64,000 bases of DNA from Megachile rotundata. Its lineage: Eukaryota > Arthropoda > Insecta > Hymenoptera > Megachilidae. Location: the NCBI RefSeq assembly GCF_050947335.1, contig NW_027473339.1:310001-374000 (forward strand), given 5' to 3'. The translations under genes and the position numbers were made by a program. The notes below the pieces were generated by a model. That model made no database searches and was not told where the DNA came from. It saw only the letters and a list, made by a program, of their open reading frames with translations. This document shows, in pieces, positions 1-11,314 of this stretch; position 1 is the stretch's first letter, and each line of letters begins with the position of its first letter.

Positions 1-1000
1 TGTGTGATTGCGATTGTGTGATGCGATTGTGTGATTGCGATTGTGTGACTGCGATTGTGTGATTGTGTGATTGTGATTGTGTGATTGTGATTGTGTGATT
101 GTGATTGTGTGATTGTGATTGTGTGATTGTGATTGTGTGATTGTGATTGTGTGATTGTGATTGTGTGATTGTGATTGTGTGATTGTGATTGTGTGATTGT
201 GATTGTGTGATTGTGATTGTGTGATTGTGATTGTTTGATTGTGATTGTGTGATTGTGATTGTGTGATTGTGATTATGTGATTGTGATTGTGATTGTGATT
301 GTGTGATTGTGTGATCGTCATTGTGTGATCGTGATTGTGTGATCGTGATTGTGGGATTGTGACTGTGTGATTGTGTGATCGTGGTTGTGTGATGGTGATT
401 GGGTGATCGTGATTGGGTGATCGTGATTGGGTGATCGTGAATGGGTGATCGTGATTGTGGGATTGTGACTGTGCGATTGTGTGATTGTGATTGTGTGACT
501 GTGATTGTGTGATTGTGATTGTGGGATTGTGATTGTGTGATTGTGAATGTGTGATCGTGACTGTGATTGTGTGATTGTGATTGTGATTGTGATTGTGATT
601 GTGATTGTGATTATGATTGTGATTGTGATTGTGTGACTGTGTGATTGTGATTGTGTGACTGTGATTGTGTGACCGTGATTATGTGATCGTGATTGTGCGA
701 TCCTGATTGTGTGATTAGGATTCTGTGATCGTGATTGTGTAATCGTGATTGTGTGATCGTGATTGTGATCGTGATTTTGTGATCGTGATAGTGTGATGGT
801 GATTGTGTGATCGTGATTGAGCGATCGTGATTGTGTGATTGTTTGATTGTGTGATTGCGATTGTGTGATTGCGATTGTGTGATTGCGATTGTGTGATTGC
901 GATTGTGTGATTGCGTTTGTATGATTGCGATTGTGTGATTGCGATTGTGTGATTGCGATTGTGTGATTGCGATTGTTTGATTGCGATTGTTTGATTGTGT
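1..1000. repeat. 0.93-kb unit, left copy (incomplete at window edge)
   Basis: Shares private markers with the tandem pair at 8.0-9.9 kb: GATCGTC (313), GAATGGG (439), TTAGG (715) and GCGTTTGTATG (913). Marker spacings are the same (126 bp between the first two; 276 bp between the second and third, as in the 8.9-9.86 kb copy). It keeps the full GTGTGATTGCGTTTG, whereas both other copies have lost one A there. It therefore represents the form before that deletion. A hexamer variant GATTATG at about 609 is private to this copy. Confidence 0.85.
66..290. repeat. Homogeneous 14-mer run
   Basis: About a dozen near-perfect GTGTGATTGTGATT units in a row, ending in GTTTGATT and GATTATG variants. The same sequence of run, GTTTGATT, GATTATG and GATCGTC follows at 8.0-8.24 kb and 8.9-9.17 kb. 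Confidence 0.9.
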
Positions 1001-1010
1001 GATTGTGATT

Positions 1011-1530
1011 GTGATTGTGATTGTGTGATTGTGATTGTGTGATTGTGTGATTGTGATTGTGTGATTGTGATTGTGTGATTGTGATTGTGATTGTGATTGT
1101 GATTGTGTGACTGTGTGATTGTGATTGTGTGATCGTGACTGTGATTGTGTGATTGTGATTGTGATTGTGATTGTGATTGTGATTGTGATTGTGATTGTGA
1201 TTGTGATTGTGATTGTGATTGTGATTGTGATTGTGATTGTGATTGTGATTGTGATTCTGATTCTGATTCTGATTGTGATTGTGATTGTGATTGTGTGACT
1301 GTGTGATTGTGATTGTGTGATTGTGTGATTGTGATTGTGTGATCGTGACTGTGTGGTCGTGATTGTGTGATCGTGATTGTGGGATTGTGACTGTGGGATT
1401 GTGTGGTTGTGGTTGTGTGACTGTGATTGTGTGATTGTGATTGCGATTGTGTGATTGTGACTGTGTGGTCGTGATTGTGTGATCGTGATTGTGGGATTGT
1501 GACTGTGTGATTGTGTGGTTGTGATTGTGT
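1011..1530. repeat. Hexamer-rich segment with CTGATT units, then GTGGTCG block
   Basis: A short 14-mer and hexamer mix is followed by a long GTGATT hexamer run (about 1151-1290) whose end carries three CTGATT units in succession near 1256-1273. It then passes into the GTGGTCG and GTGGTTGTGG block. The arrangement closely matches 9.84-10.3 kb, where the CTGATT units number five. Confidence 0.8.
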
Positions 1531-2455
1531 GATCGTGATTGTGTGATCGTGATTGTGTGATCGTGATTGTGTGATCGTGATTGTGTGATCGTGATTGTGT
1601 GATCGTGATTGTGTGATCGTGATTGCGTGATCGTGATTGTGTGACCGTGATTGTGTGATGGTGATTGTGTGATCGTGATTGTGTGATCGTGATTGTGTGA
1701 TCGTGATTGTGTGATCGTGATTGTGTGATCGTGATTGTGTGATCGTGATTGTGTGATTGTGATTGTTTGATTGTGATTGTGTGATTGTGATTTTGTGATT
1801 GTGTGATTGTGATTATGTGGTTGTGTATGTGATTGTGTGATTGTGTGATCGTTATTGTGTGATCGTGATTGTGTGACCGTGATTGCGTGACCGTGATTAT
1901 GTGATCGTGATTGTGCGATCCTGATTGTGTGATTAGGATTCTGTGATCGTGATTGTGTAATCGTGATTGTGTGATCGTGATTGTGATCGTGATTTTGTGA
2001 TCGTGATAGTGTGATGGTGATTGTGTGATCGTGATTGTGTGATCGTGATTGTGCGATTGTGATTGTGTGATTGTGATTGTGTGATCGTGACTGTGATTGT
2101 GTGATTGTGTGATTGTGATTGTTTGACTGTGATTGTGTGATTGTGATTGTGTGATTGTGATTATGTGATTGTGATTGTGATTGTGTGATTGTGTGATCGT
2201 TATTGTGTGATCGTGATTGTGTGACCGTGATTGTGTGACCGTGATTATGTGATCGTGATTGTGCGATCCTGATTGTGTGATTAGGATTCTGTGATCGTGA
2301 TTGTGTAATCGTGATTGTGTGATCGTGATTGTGATCGTGATTTTGTGATCGTGATAGTGTGATGGTGATTGTGTGATCGTGATTGTGTGATCGTGATTGT
2401 GTGATTGTGATTGTGTGATTGTGATTGTGTGATTGTTTGATTGTGTGATTGCCAT
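1515..2455. repeat. GTGATCG run and paired TTAGG marker blocks 348 bp apart
   Basis: A run of GTGTGATCGTGATT units (1520-1750) includes a GCGTGATCG, GTGACCG, GATGGTG trio. GTTTGATTG, GTGGTTGTGTATG and GATCGTTATTG follow, then two TTAGG marker blocks at 1933 and 2281. The same pair with identical spacing is found at 12057/12405, 18586/18934 and 23118/23466. Confidence 0.85.
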
Positions 2456-3425
2456 TGTGTGATTGCGATTGTGTGATTGCGTTTGTGTGATTGCGATTGT
2501 GTGATTGCGATTGTGTGATTGCGATTGTTTGATTGCGATTGTTTGATTGTGTGATTGTGATTGTGTGGTTGTGATTGTGTGATTGTGGTTGTGTGATTGT
2601 GATTGTGTGATTGCGATTGTGTGATCGTGACTGTGTGGTCGTGATTGTGTGATCGTGATTGTGGGATTGTGACTGTGGGATTGTGTGGTTGTGGTTGTGT
2701 GACTGTGATTGTGTGATTGTGACTGTGTGGTCGTGATTGTGTTATCGTGATTGTGGGATTGTGACTGTGTGATTGTGTGATCGTGATTGTGTGATCGTGA
2801 TTGTGTGATCGTGATTGTGTGATCGTGATTGGGTGATCGTGATTGGGTGATCGTGATTGGGTGATCGTGATTGGGTGATCGTGATTGTGGGATTGTGACT
2901 GTGCGATTGTGTGATTGTGATTGTGTGACTGTGATTGTGTGATTGTGATTGTGGGATTGTGATTGTGTGATTGTGATTGTGTGATCGTGGCTGTGATTGT
3001 GTGATTGTGATTGTGACTGTGATTGTGATTGTGATTGTGATTGTGATTGTGATTGTGATTGTGATTGTGATTGTGATTGTGATTGTGATTCTGATTGTGA
3101 TTGTGATTGTGTGATCGTGATTGTGTGATCGTGATTGTGTGATCGTGATTGTGTGATCGTGATTGTGTGATCGTGATTGTGTGATCGTGACTGTGTGGTC
3201 GTGATTGTGTGATCGTGATTGTGGGATTGTGACTGTGTGATTGTGTGGTTGTGGTTGTGTGATTGTGATTGTGTGATCGTGATTGTGCGATCGTGATTGT
3301 GCGATCGTGATTGTGCGATCGTGATAGTGCGATCGTGATTGTGCGATCGTGATTGTGCGATCGTGATTGTGCGATCGTGATTGTGCGATCGTGATTGTGC
3401 GATCGTGATTGTGCGATCGTGATTG
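2436..3425. repeat. Cassette: ATTGCG run to GCGATCG run
   Basis: An ATTGCG run (2436-2545) is followed by the GTGGTTGTGG block, four GGGTGATCG units (about 2830-2885), a hexamer run (3007-3107), a short GTGATCG run, the GTGGTCG block and about ten GCGATCG units (3287-3425), one of them carrying GATAGTG. Confidence 0.8.
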
Positions 3426-3429
3426 TGTG

Positions 3430-3905
3430 ATCGTGACTGTGTGGTCGTGATAGTGTGATCGTGATTGTGGGATTTTGACTGTGTGATTGTGTGGTTGTGG
3501 TTGTGTGATTGTGATTGTGTGACGGTGATTGTGTGATTGTGATTGTGGGATTGTGATTGCGATTGTGTGATTGTGACTGTGTGGTCGTGATTGTGTGATC
3601 GTGATTGTGGGATTGTGACTGTGTGATTGTGTGGTTGTGATTGTGTGATCGTGATTGTGTGATCGTGATTGTGTGATCGTGATTGTGTGATCGTGATTGT
3701 GTGATCGTGATTGTGTGATCGTGATTGTGTGATCGTGATTGTGTGACCGTGATTGTGTGATCGTGATTGTGTGATCGTGATTGTGTGATCGTGATTGTGT
3801 GATCGTGATTGTGTGATCGTGATTGTGTGATCGTGATTGTGTGATCGTGATTGTGTGATCGTGATTGTGTGATCGTGATTGTGTGATCGTGATTGTGTGA
3901 TTGTG
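3430..3905. repeat. GTGATCG run segment
   Basis: After a GGGATTTTGACTG block and a GTGACGG variant (near 3520) comes a long run of GTGTGATCGTGATT units (3645-3895), interrupted once by GTGACCG. It leads into GTTTGATTG at the start of the 1,116-bp tandem pair. Confidence 0.8.
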
Positions 3906-5015
3906 ATTGTTTGATTGTGATTGTGTGATTGTGATTGTGTGATTGTGTGATTGTGATTATGTGATGGTGATTGTGTGATCGTGATTGTGTGATCGTGATT
4001 GTGTGATCGTTATTGTGTGATCGTGATTGTGTGACCGTGATTGTGTGACCGTGATTATGTGATCGTGATTGTGCGAACCTGATTGTGTGATTAGGATTCT
4101 GTGATCGTGATTGTGATCGTGATTTTGTGATCGTGATAGTGTGATGGTGATTGTGTGATCGTGATTGTGTGATCGTGATTGTGTGATCGTGATTGTGTGA
4201 TCGTGATTGTGTGATCGTGATTGTGTGATCGTGATTGTGTGATTGTGGTTGTGTGATTGTGATTGTGTGATTGCGATTGTGTGATCGTGACTGTGTGGTC
4301 GTGATTGTGTGATCGTGATTGTGGGATTGTGACTGTGGGATTGTGTGGTTGTGGTTGTGTGACTGTGATTGTGTGATTGTGATTGCGATTGTGTGATTGT
4401 GACTGTGTGGTCGTGATTGTGTGATCGTGATTGTGGGATTGTGACTGTGTGATTGTGTGATCGTGATTGTGTGATCGTGATTGTGTGATCGTGATTGTGT
4501 GATCGTGATTGTGTGATCGTGATTGTGTGATCGTGATTGTGTGATCGTGATTGTGTGATCGTGATTGTGTGATCGTGATTGGGTGATCGTGATTGGGTGA
4601 TCGTGATTGGGTGATCGTGATTGGGTGATCGTGATTGGGTGATCGTGATTGTGGGATTGTGACTGTGCGATTGTGTGATTGTGATTGTGTGACTGTGATT
4701 GTGTGATTGTGATTGTGGGATTGTGATTGTGTGATTGTGATTGTGTGATCGTGACTGTGATTGTGTGATTGTGATTGTGACTGTGATTGTGATTGTGATT
4801 GTGATTGTGATTGTGATTGTGATTGTGATTGTGATTGTGGTTGTGATTGTGATTGTGATTGTGATTGTGATTCTGATTGTGATTGTGATTGTGTGACTGT
4901 GTGATTGTGATTGTGTGACTGTGATTGTGTGATCGTGATAGTGTGATCGTGATAGTGTGATCGTGATTGTGTGATCGTGATTGTGTGATCGTGATTGTGT
5001 GATCGTGATTGTGTG
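3900..5015. repeat. 1,116-bp tandem pair, copy 1
   Basis: GATTATG at 3955 and GCGAACC-TTAGG at 4091 recur in the next copy exactly 1,116 bp later. The copy runs through the marker block, the GTGGTTGTGG block, a GTGATCG run, five GGGTGATCG units, a hexamer run and a GATAGTG pair. Inside the GTGATCG run it holds several more 14-mers than copy 2, so later markers are offset by 1,062 bp. Confidence 0.85.
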
Positions 5016-6080
5016 ATTGTGATTGTTTGATTGTGATTGTGTGATTGTGATTGTGTGATTGTGTGATTGTGATTATGTGATTGTGATTGTGTGATCGTGA
5101 TTGTGTGATCGTGATTGTGTGATCGTTATTGTGTGATCGTGATTGTGTGACCGTGATTGTGTGACCGTGATTATGTGATCGTGATTGTGCGAACCTGATT
5201 GTGTGATTAGGATTCTGTGATCGTGATTGTGATCGTGATTTTGTGATCGTGATAGTGTGATGGTGATTGTGTGATCGTGATTGTGTGATCGTGATTGTGT
5301 GATTGTGATTGTGTGATTGTGATTGTGTGATTGTGATTGTGTGGTTGTGATTGTGTGATTGTGGTTGTGTGATTGTGATTGTGTGATTGCGATTGTGTGA
5401 TCGTGACTGTGTGGTCGTGATTGTGTGATCGTGATTGTGGGATTGTGACTGTGGGATTGTGTGGTTGTGGTTGTGTGACTGTGATTGTGTGATTGTGATT
5501 GCGATTGTGTGATTGTGACTGTGTGGTCGTGATTGTGTGATCGTGATTGTGGGATTGTGACTGTGTGATTGTGTGATCGTGATTGTGTGATCGTGATTGT
5601 GTGATCGTGATTGTGTGATCGTGATTGTGTGATCGTGATTGTGTGATCGAGATTGGGTGATCGTGATTGGGTGATCTTGATTGGGTGATCGTGATTGGGT
5701 GATCGTGATTGGGTGATCGTGATTGTGGGATTGTGACTGTGCGATTGTGTGATTGTGATTGTGTGACTGTGATTGTGTGATTGTGATTGTGGGATTGTGA
5801 TTGTGTGATTGTGATTGTGTGATCGTGACTGTGATTGTGTGATTGTGATTGTGACTGTGATTGTGATTGTGATTGTGATTGTGATTGTGATTGTGATTGT
5901 GATTGTGGTTGTGATTGTGATTGTGATTGTGATTCTGATTGTGATTGTGATTGTGTGACTGTGTGATTGTGATTGTGTGACTGTGATTGTGTGATCGTGA
6001 TAGTGTGATCGTGATAGTGTGATCGTGATTGTGTGATCGTGACTGTGTGGTCGTGATTGTGTGATCGTGATTGTGGGATT
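5016..6080. repeat. 1,116-bp tandem pair, copy 2
   Basis: Same marker order as the copy to its left, including the otherwise rare GCGAACC change next to TTAGG (5207). It differs by a shorter GTGATCG run and by private changes: GATCGAG near 5645 and GATCTTG near 5670. Confidence 0.85.
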
Positions 6081-6790
6081 GTGACTGTGTGATTGTGTGG
6101 TTGTGGTAGTGTGATTGTGATTGCGTGATCGTGATTGTGCGATAGTGATTGTGCGATCGTGATTGTGCGATCGTGATTGTGCGATCGTGATTGTGCGATC
6201 GTGATTGTGCGATCGTGATTGTGCGATCGTGATTGTGCGATCGTGATTGTGCGATCGTGATTGTGTGATCGTGACTGTGTGGTCGTGATAGTGTGATCGT
6301 GATTGTGGGATTTTGACTGTGTGATTGTGTGGTTGTGGTTGTGTGATTGTGATTGTGTGACTGTGATTGTGTGATTGTGATTGTGGGATTGTGATTGCGA
6401 TTGTGTGATTGTTACTGTGTGGTCGTGATTGTGTGATCGTGATTGTGGGATTGTGACTGTGTGATTGTGTGGTTGTGATTGTGTGATCGTGATTGTGTGA
6501 TCGTGATTGTGTGATCGTGATTGTGTGATCGTGATTGTGTGATCGTGACTGTGTGGTCGTGATTGTGTGATCGTGATTGTGGGATTTTGACTGTGTGATT
6601 GTGTGGTTGTGGTTGTGTGATTGTGATTGTGTGACTGTGATTGTGTGATTGTGATTGTGGGATTGTGATTGCGATTGTGTGATTGTGACTGTGTGGTCGT
6701 GATTGTGTGATCGTGATTGTGGGATTGTGACTGTGTGATTGTGTGATCGTGATTGTGTGATCGTGATTGTGTGATCGTGATTGTGTGATC
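6080..6790. repeat. GCGATCG run and two GTGGTCG blocks
   Basis: About nine GCGATCG units (6125-6260, first one GCGATAG) follow the GTGGTTGTGG block. Two similar GTGGTCG to GGGATTTTGACTG blocks follow, separated by a short GTGATCG run. A private GATTGTTACTG lies near 6410. Confidence 0.75.
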
Positions 6791-7540
6791 GTGATTGTGC
6801 GATCGTGATTGTGCGATCGTGATTGTGCGATCGTGATTGTGCGATCGTGATTGTGCGATCGTGATTGTGCGATCGTGATTGTGCGATCGTGATTGTGCGA
6901 TCGTGATTGTGCGATCGTGATAGTGCGATCGTGATTGTGCGATCGTGATTGTGCGATCGTGATTGTGCGATCGTGATTGTGTGATTGTTTGATTGTGTGA
7001 TTGCGATTGTGTGATTGCGATTGTGTGATTGCGTTTGTGTGATTGCGATTGTGTGATTGCGATTGTGTGATTGCGATTGTTTGATTGCGATTGTTTGATT
7101 GTGTGATTGTGATTGTGTGATTGTGATTGTGTGATTGTGATTGTGTGATTGTGAATGTGTGATTGTGATTCTGTGATTGTGATTGTGTGATTGTGATCGT
7201 GTGATTGTGATCGTGCGATTGTGATCGTGTGATCGTGATTGGGTGATCGTGATTGGGTGATCGTGATTGTGGGATTGTGACTGTGTGATTGTGTGATTGT
7301 GATTGTGTGACTGTGATTGTGTGATTCTGATTGTGGGATTGTGATTGTGTGATTGTGATTGTGTGATCGTGACTGTGATTGTGTGATTGTGATTGTGATT
7401 GTGATTGTGATTGTGTGACTGTGTGATTGTGATTGTGTGACTGTGATTGTGTGATCGTGATAGTGTGATCGTGATAGTGTGATCGTGATTGTGTGATCGT
7501 GGCTGTGTGGTCGTGATAGTGTGATCGTGATTGTGGGATT
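6770..7540. repeat. 0.77-kb block, copy 1 (second copy at 12.84 kb)
   Basis: GCGATCG run of about 13 units with one GATAGTG (6795-6975), ATTGCG run with GCGTTTG (6985-7095), 14-mer run with GAATG, then an alternating GATCGTGTGATTG stretch including GATCGTGCGATTG at about 7210, two GGGTGATCG units and a hexamer run. The same series is at 12,840-13,610; GATCGTGCGATTG aligns with an offset of 6,070. Confidence 0.85.
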
Positions 7541-8010
7541 TTGACTGTGTGATTGTGTGGTTGCGGTTGTGTGATTGTGATTGTGTGACTGTGATTGTGT
7601 GATTGTGATTGTGGGATTGTGATTGCGATTGTGTGATTGTGACTGTGTGGTCGTGATTGTGTGATCGTGATTGTGGGATTGTGACTGTGTGATTGTGTGG
7701 TTGTGATTGTGTGATCGTGATTGTGTGATCGTGATTGTGTGATCGTGATTGTGTGATCGTGATTGTGTGATCGTGATTGTGTGACCGTGATTGTGTGATC
7801 GTGATTGTGTGATCGTGATTGTGTGATCGTGATTGTGTGATCGTGATTGTGTGATCGTGATTGTGTGATCGTGATTGTGTGACCGTGATTGTGTGACCGT
7901 GATTATGTGATCGTGATTGTGCGATCCTGATTGTGTGATTAGGATTCTGTGATCGTGATTGTGTAATCGTGATTGTGTGATCGTGATTGTGATCGTGATT
8001 TTGTGATCGT
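7540..8010. repeat. GTGATCG run and TTAGG marker block
   Basis: A GTGGTTGCGG block is followed by a run of about twelve GTGTGATCGTGATT units interrupted by GTGACCG, then GTGACCG twice and the TTAGG marker block at 7939. This block loses its GATAGTG-GATGGTG tail and passes directly into a pure 14-mer run at about 8010. That is a visible fusion point. Confidence 0.8.
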
Positions 8011-8925
8011 GATTGTGTGATTGTGATTGTGTGATTGTGATTGTGTGATTGTGATTGTGTGATTGTGATTGTGTGATTGTGATTGTGTGATTGTGATTGT
8101 GTGATTGTGATTGTGTGATTGTGATTGTGTGATTGTGATTGTGTGATTGTGATTGTTTGATTGTGATTGTGTGATTGTGATTGTGTGATTGTGATTATGT
8201 GATTGTGATTGTGATTGTGATTGTGTGATTGTGTGATCGTCATTGTGTGATCGTGATTGTGTGATCGTGATTGTGGGATTGTGACTGTGTGATTGTGTGA
8301 TCGTGGTTGTGTGATGGTGATTGGGTGATCGTGATTGGGTGATCGTGATTGGGTGATCGTGAATGGGTGATCGTGATTGTGGGATTGTGACTGTGCGATT
8401 GTGTGATTGTGATTGTGTGACTGTGATTGTGTGATTGTGATTGTGGGATTGTGATTGTGTGATTGTGATTGTGTGATCGTGACTGTGATTGTGTGATTGT
8501 GATTGTGATTGTGATTGTGATTGTGATTGTGATTGTGATTGTGATTGTGTGACTGTGTGATTGTGATTGTGTGACTGTGATTGTGTGACCGTGATTATGT
8601 GATCGTGATTGTGCGATCCTGATTGTGTGATTAGGATTCTGTGATCGTGATTGTGTAATCGTGATTGTGTGATCGTGATTGTGATCGTGATTTTGTGATC
8701 GTGATAGTGTGATGGTGATTGTGTGATCGTGATTGAGCGATCGTGATTGTGTGATTGTTTGATTGTGTGATTGCGATTGTGTGATTGCGATTGTGTGATT
8801 GCGATTGTGTGATTGCGATTGTGTGTTGCGTTTGTATGATTGCGATTGTGTGATTGCGATTGTGTGATTGCGATTGTGTGATTGCGATTGTGTGACTGCG
8901 ATTGTGTGATTGTGTGATTGTGATT
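8010..8925. repeat. 0.93-kb unit, middle copy
   Basis: Begins with a pure 14-mer run (8010-8213), then GATCGTC (8235), GGGTGATCG units ending in GAATGGG (8361), a hexamer run, the TTAGG block (8631) and an ATTGCG run containing the one-base-deleted GTGTGTTGCG at 8821. It is one hexamer shorter than its right neighbour between GAATGGG and TTAGG (270 against 276 bp). Confidence 0.9.
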
Positions 8926-9860
8926 GTGTGATTGTGATTGTGTGATTGTGATTGTGTGATTGTGATTGTGTGATTGTGATTGTGTGATTGTGATTGTGTG
9001 ATTGTGATTGTGTGATTGTGATTGTGTGATTGTGATTGTGTGATTGTGATTGTGTGATTGTGATTGTGTGATTGTGATTGTTTGATTGTGATTGTGTGAT
9101 TGTGATTGTGTGATTGTGATTATGTGATTGTGATTGTGATTGTGATTGTGTGATTGTGTGATCGTCATTGTGTGATCGTGATTGTGTGATCGTGATTGTG
9201 GGATTGTGACTCTGTGATTGTGTGATCGTGGTTGTGTGATGGTGATTGGGTGATCGTGATTGGGTGATCGTGATTGGGTGATCGTGAATGGGTGATCGTG
9301 ATTGTGGGATTGTGACTGTGCGATTGTGTGATTGTGATTGTGTGACTGTGATTGTGTGATTGTGATTGTGGGATTGTGATTGTGTGATTGTGATTGTGTG
9401 ATCGTGACTGTGATTGTGTGATTGTGATTGTGATTGTGATTGTGATTGTGATTGTGATTGTGATTGTGATTGTGATTGTGTGACTGTGTGATTGTGATTG
9501 TGTGACTGTGATTGTGTGACCGTGATTATGTGATCGTGATTGTGCGATCCTGATTGTGTGATTAGGATTCTGTGATCGTGATTGTGTAATCGTGATTGTG
9601 TGATCGTGATTGTGATCGTGATTTTGTGATCGTGATAGTGTGATGGTGATTGTGTGATCGTGATTGAGCGATCGTGATTGTGTGATTGTTTGATTGTGTG
9701 ATTGCGATTGTGTGATTGCGATTGTGTGATTGCGATTGTGTGATTGCGATTGTGTGTTGCGTTTGTATGATTGCGATTGTGTGATTGCGATTGTGTGATT
9801 GCGATTGTGTGATTGCGATTGTTTGATTGCGATTGTTTGATTGTGTGATTGTGATTGTGA
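8926..9860. repeat. 0.93-kb unit, right copy
   Basis: Tandem neighbour of the previous copy: GATCGTC 9160, GAATGGG 9286, TTAGG 9562, GTGTGTTGCG 9752. The last two are offset by exactly 931 bp and the first two by 925 bp, a difference of one hexamer. A private GACTCTG lies near 9208. The unit ends in the GTTTGATTGCG group as at 960-1000. Confidence 0.9.
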
Positions 9861-10140
9861 TTGTGTGATTGTGATTGTGTGATTGTGTGATTGTGATTGT
9901 GTGATTGTGATTGTGTGATTGTGATTGTGATTGTGATTGTGATTGTGTGACTGTGTGATTGTGATTGTGTGATTGTGATTGTGTGATCGTGACTGTGATT
10001 GTGTGATTATGATTGTGATTGTGATTGTGATTGTGATTGTGATTGTGATTGTGATTGTGATTGTGATTGTGATTGTGATTGTGATTGTGATTCTGATTCT
10101 GATTCTGATTCTGATTCTGATTGTGATTGTGATTGTGATT
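9841..10140. repeat. Hexamer run with five CTGATT units
   Basis: A mix of 14-mers and hexamers passes into an almost pure GTGATT run (about 10005-10140) that contains five CTGATT units in succession at about 10093-10122. Most other hexamer runs hold a single CTGATT at the same end, so the variant hexamer itself has expanded here. Confidence 0.9.
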
Positions 10141-10630
10141 GTGTGACTGTGTGATTGTGATTGTGTGATTGTGTGATTGTGATTGTGTAATCGTGACTGT
10201 GTGGTCGTGATTGTGTGATCGTGATTGTGGGATTGTGACTGTGGGATTGTGTGGTTGTGGTTGTGTGACTGTGATTGTGTGATTGTGATTGCGATTGTGT
10301 GATTGTGACTGTGTGGTCGTGATTGTGTGATCGTGATTGTGGGATTGTGACTGTGTGATTGTGTGATCGTGATTGTGTGATCGTGATTGTGTGATCGTGA
10401 CTGTGTGGTCGTGATTGTGTGATCGTGATTGTGGGATTGTGACTGTGTGATTGTGTGGTTGTGGTTGTGTGATTGTGATTGTGTGATCGTGATTGTGCGA
10501 TCGTGATTGTGCGATCGTGATTGTGCGATCGTGATTGTGCGATCGTGATTGTGCGATCGTGATTGTGCGATCGTGATTGTGCGATCGTGATTGTGCGATC
10601 GTGATTGTGCGATCGTGATTGTGTGATCGT
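10140..10630. repeat. GTGGTCG blocks and GCGATCG run
   Basis: GTGTAATCGTGACTG near 10187 is a marker-like variant outside a TTAGG block. Two GTGGTTGTGG blocks are followed by about nine GCGATCG units (10492-10620). Confidence 0.75.
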
Positions 10631-11314
10631 GACTGTGTGGTCGTGATAGTGTGATCGTGATTGTGGGATTTTGACTGTGTGATTGTGTGGTTGTGGTTGT
10701 GTGATTGTGATTGTGTGACTGTGATTGTGTGATTGTGATTGTGGGATTGTGATTGCGATTGTGTGATTGTGACTGTGTGGTCGTGATTGTGTGATCGTGA
10801 TTGTGGGATTGTGACTGTGTGATTGTGTGGTTGTGATTGTGTGATCGTGATTGTGTGATCGTGATTGTGTGATTGTGATTGTGTGATCGTGATTGTGTGA
10901 TCGTGATTGTGTGATCGTGATTGCGTGATCGTGATTGTGTGACCGTGATTGTGTGATGGTGATTGTGTGATCGTGACTGTGTGGTCGTGATAGTGTGATC
11001 GTGATTGTGGGATTTTGACTGTGTGATTGTGTGGTTGTGGTTGTGTGATTGTGATTGTGTGACTGTGATTGTGTGATTGTGATTGTGGGATTGTGATTGC
11101 GATTGTGTGATTGTGACTGTGTGGTCGTGATTGTGTGATCGTGATTGTGGGATTGTGACTGTGTGATTGTGTGGTTGTGATTGTGTGATCGTGATTGTGT
11201 GATCGTGATTGTGTGATCGTGATTGTGTGATCGTGATTGTGTGATCGTGATTGTGTGATCGTGATTGCGTGATCGTGATTGTGTGACCGTGATTGTGTGA
11301 TGGTGATTGTGTGA
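10630..11314. repeat. 344-bp tandem pair
   Basis: Two adjacent copies of a block running GTGGTCGTGATAG, GGGATTTTGACTG, GTGGTTGTGG, GTGATCG run, GCGTGATCG, GTGACCG, GATGGTG. Three markers give the same offset: GATAG 10645/10989, GATTTTG 10667/11011, GATGG 10955/11299, each 344 bp apart. One T/C difference lies in the GTGATCG run, where copy 1 has GTGATTG near 10870. Confidence 0.88.

Noticed and set aside
611..2455. 614-codon open frame on the - strand, and similar ones at 7939-9168, 14822-15577, 56666-57682 and 62548-63909
   Set aside because: All are the same stop-free repeat, bounded by rare TTA variants. None has a distinct domain or unique residue stretch.
3287..3425. Operator or replication-origin cluster of CGATCG or GATC sites
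   Set aside because: The sites follow from one T to C change in an amplified unit and recur in over thirty runs. No initiator gene, A/T-rich melting region or other origin feature is present.
5073..8243. 1,056-codon open frame on the - strand
   Set aside because: It is wholly made of the 14-residue repeat SHNHNHTITITQSQ and close variants. The repeat is stop-free in every frame, and the frame ends at a chance TTA in GATTATG. No promoter, splice site, signal peptide or domain is visible.
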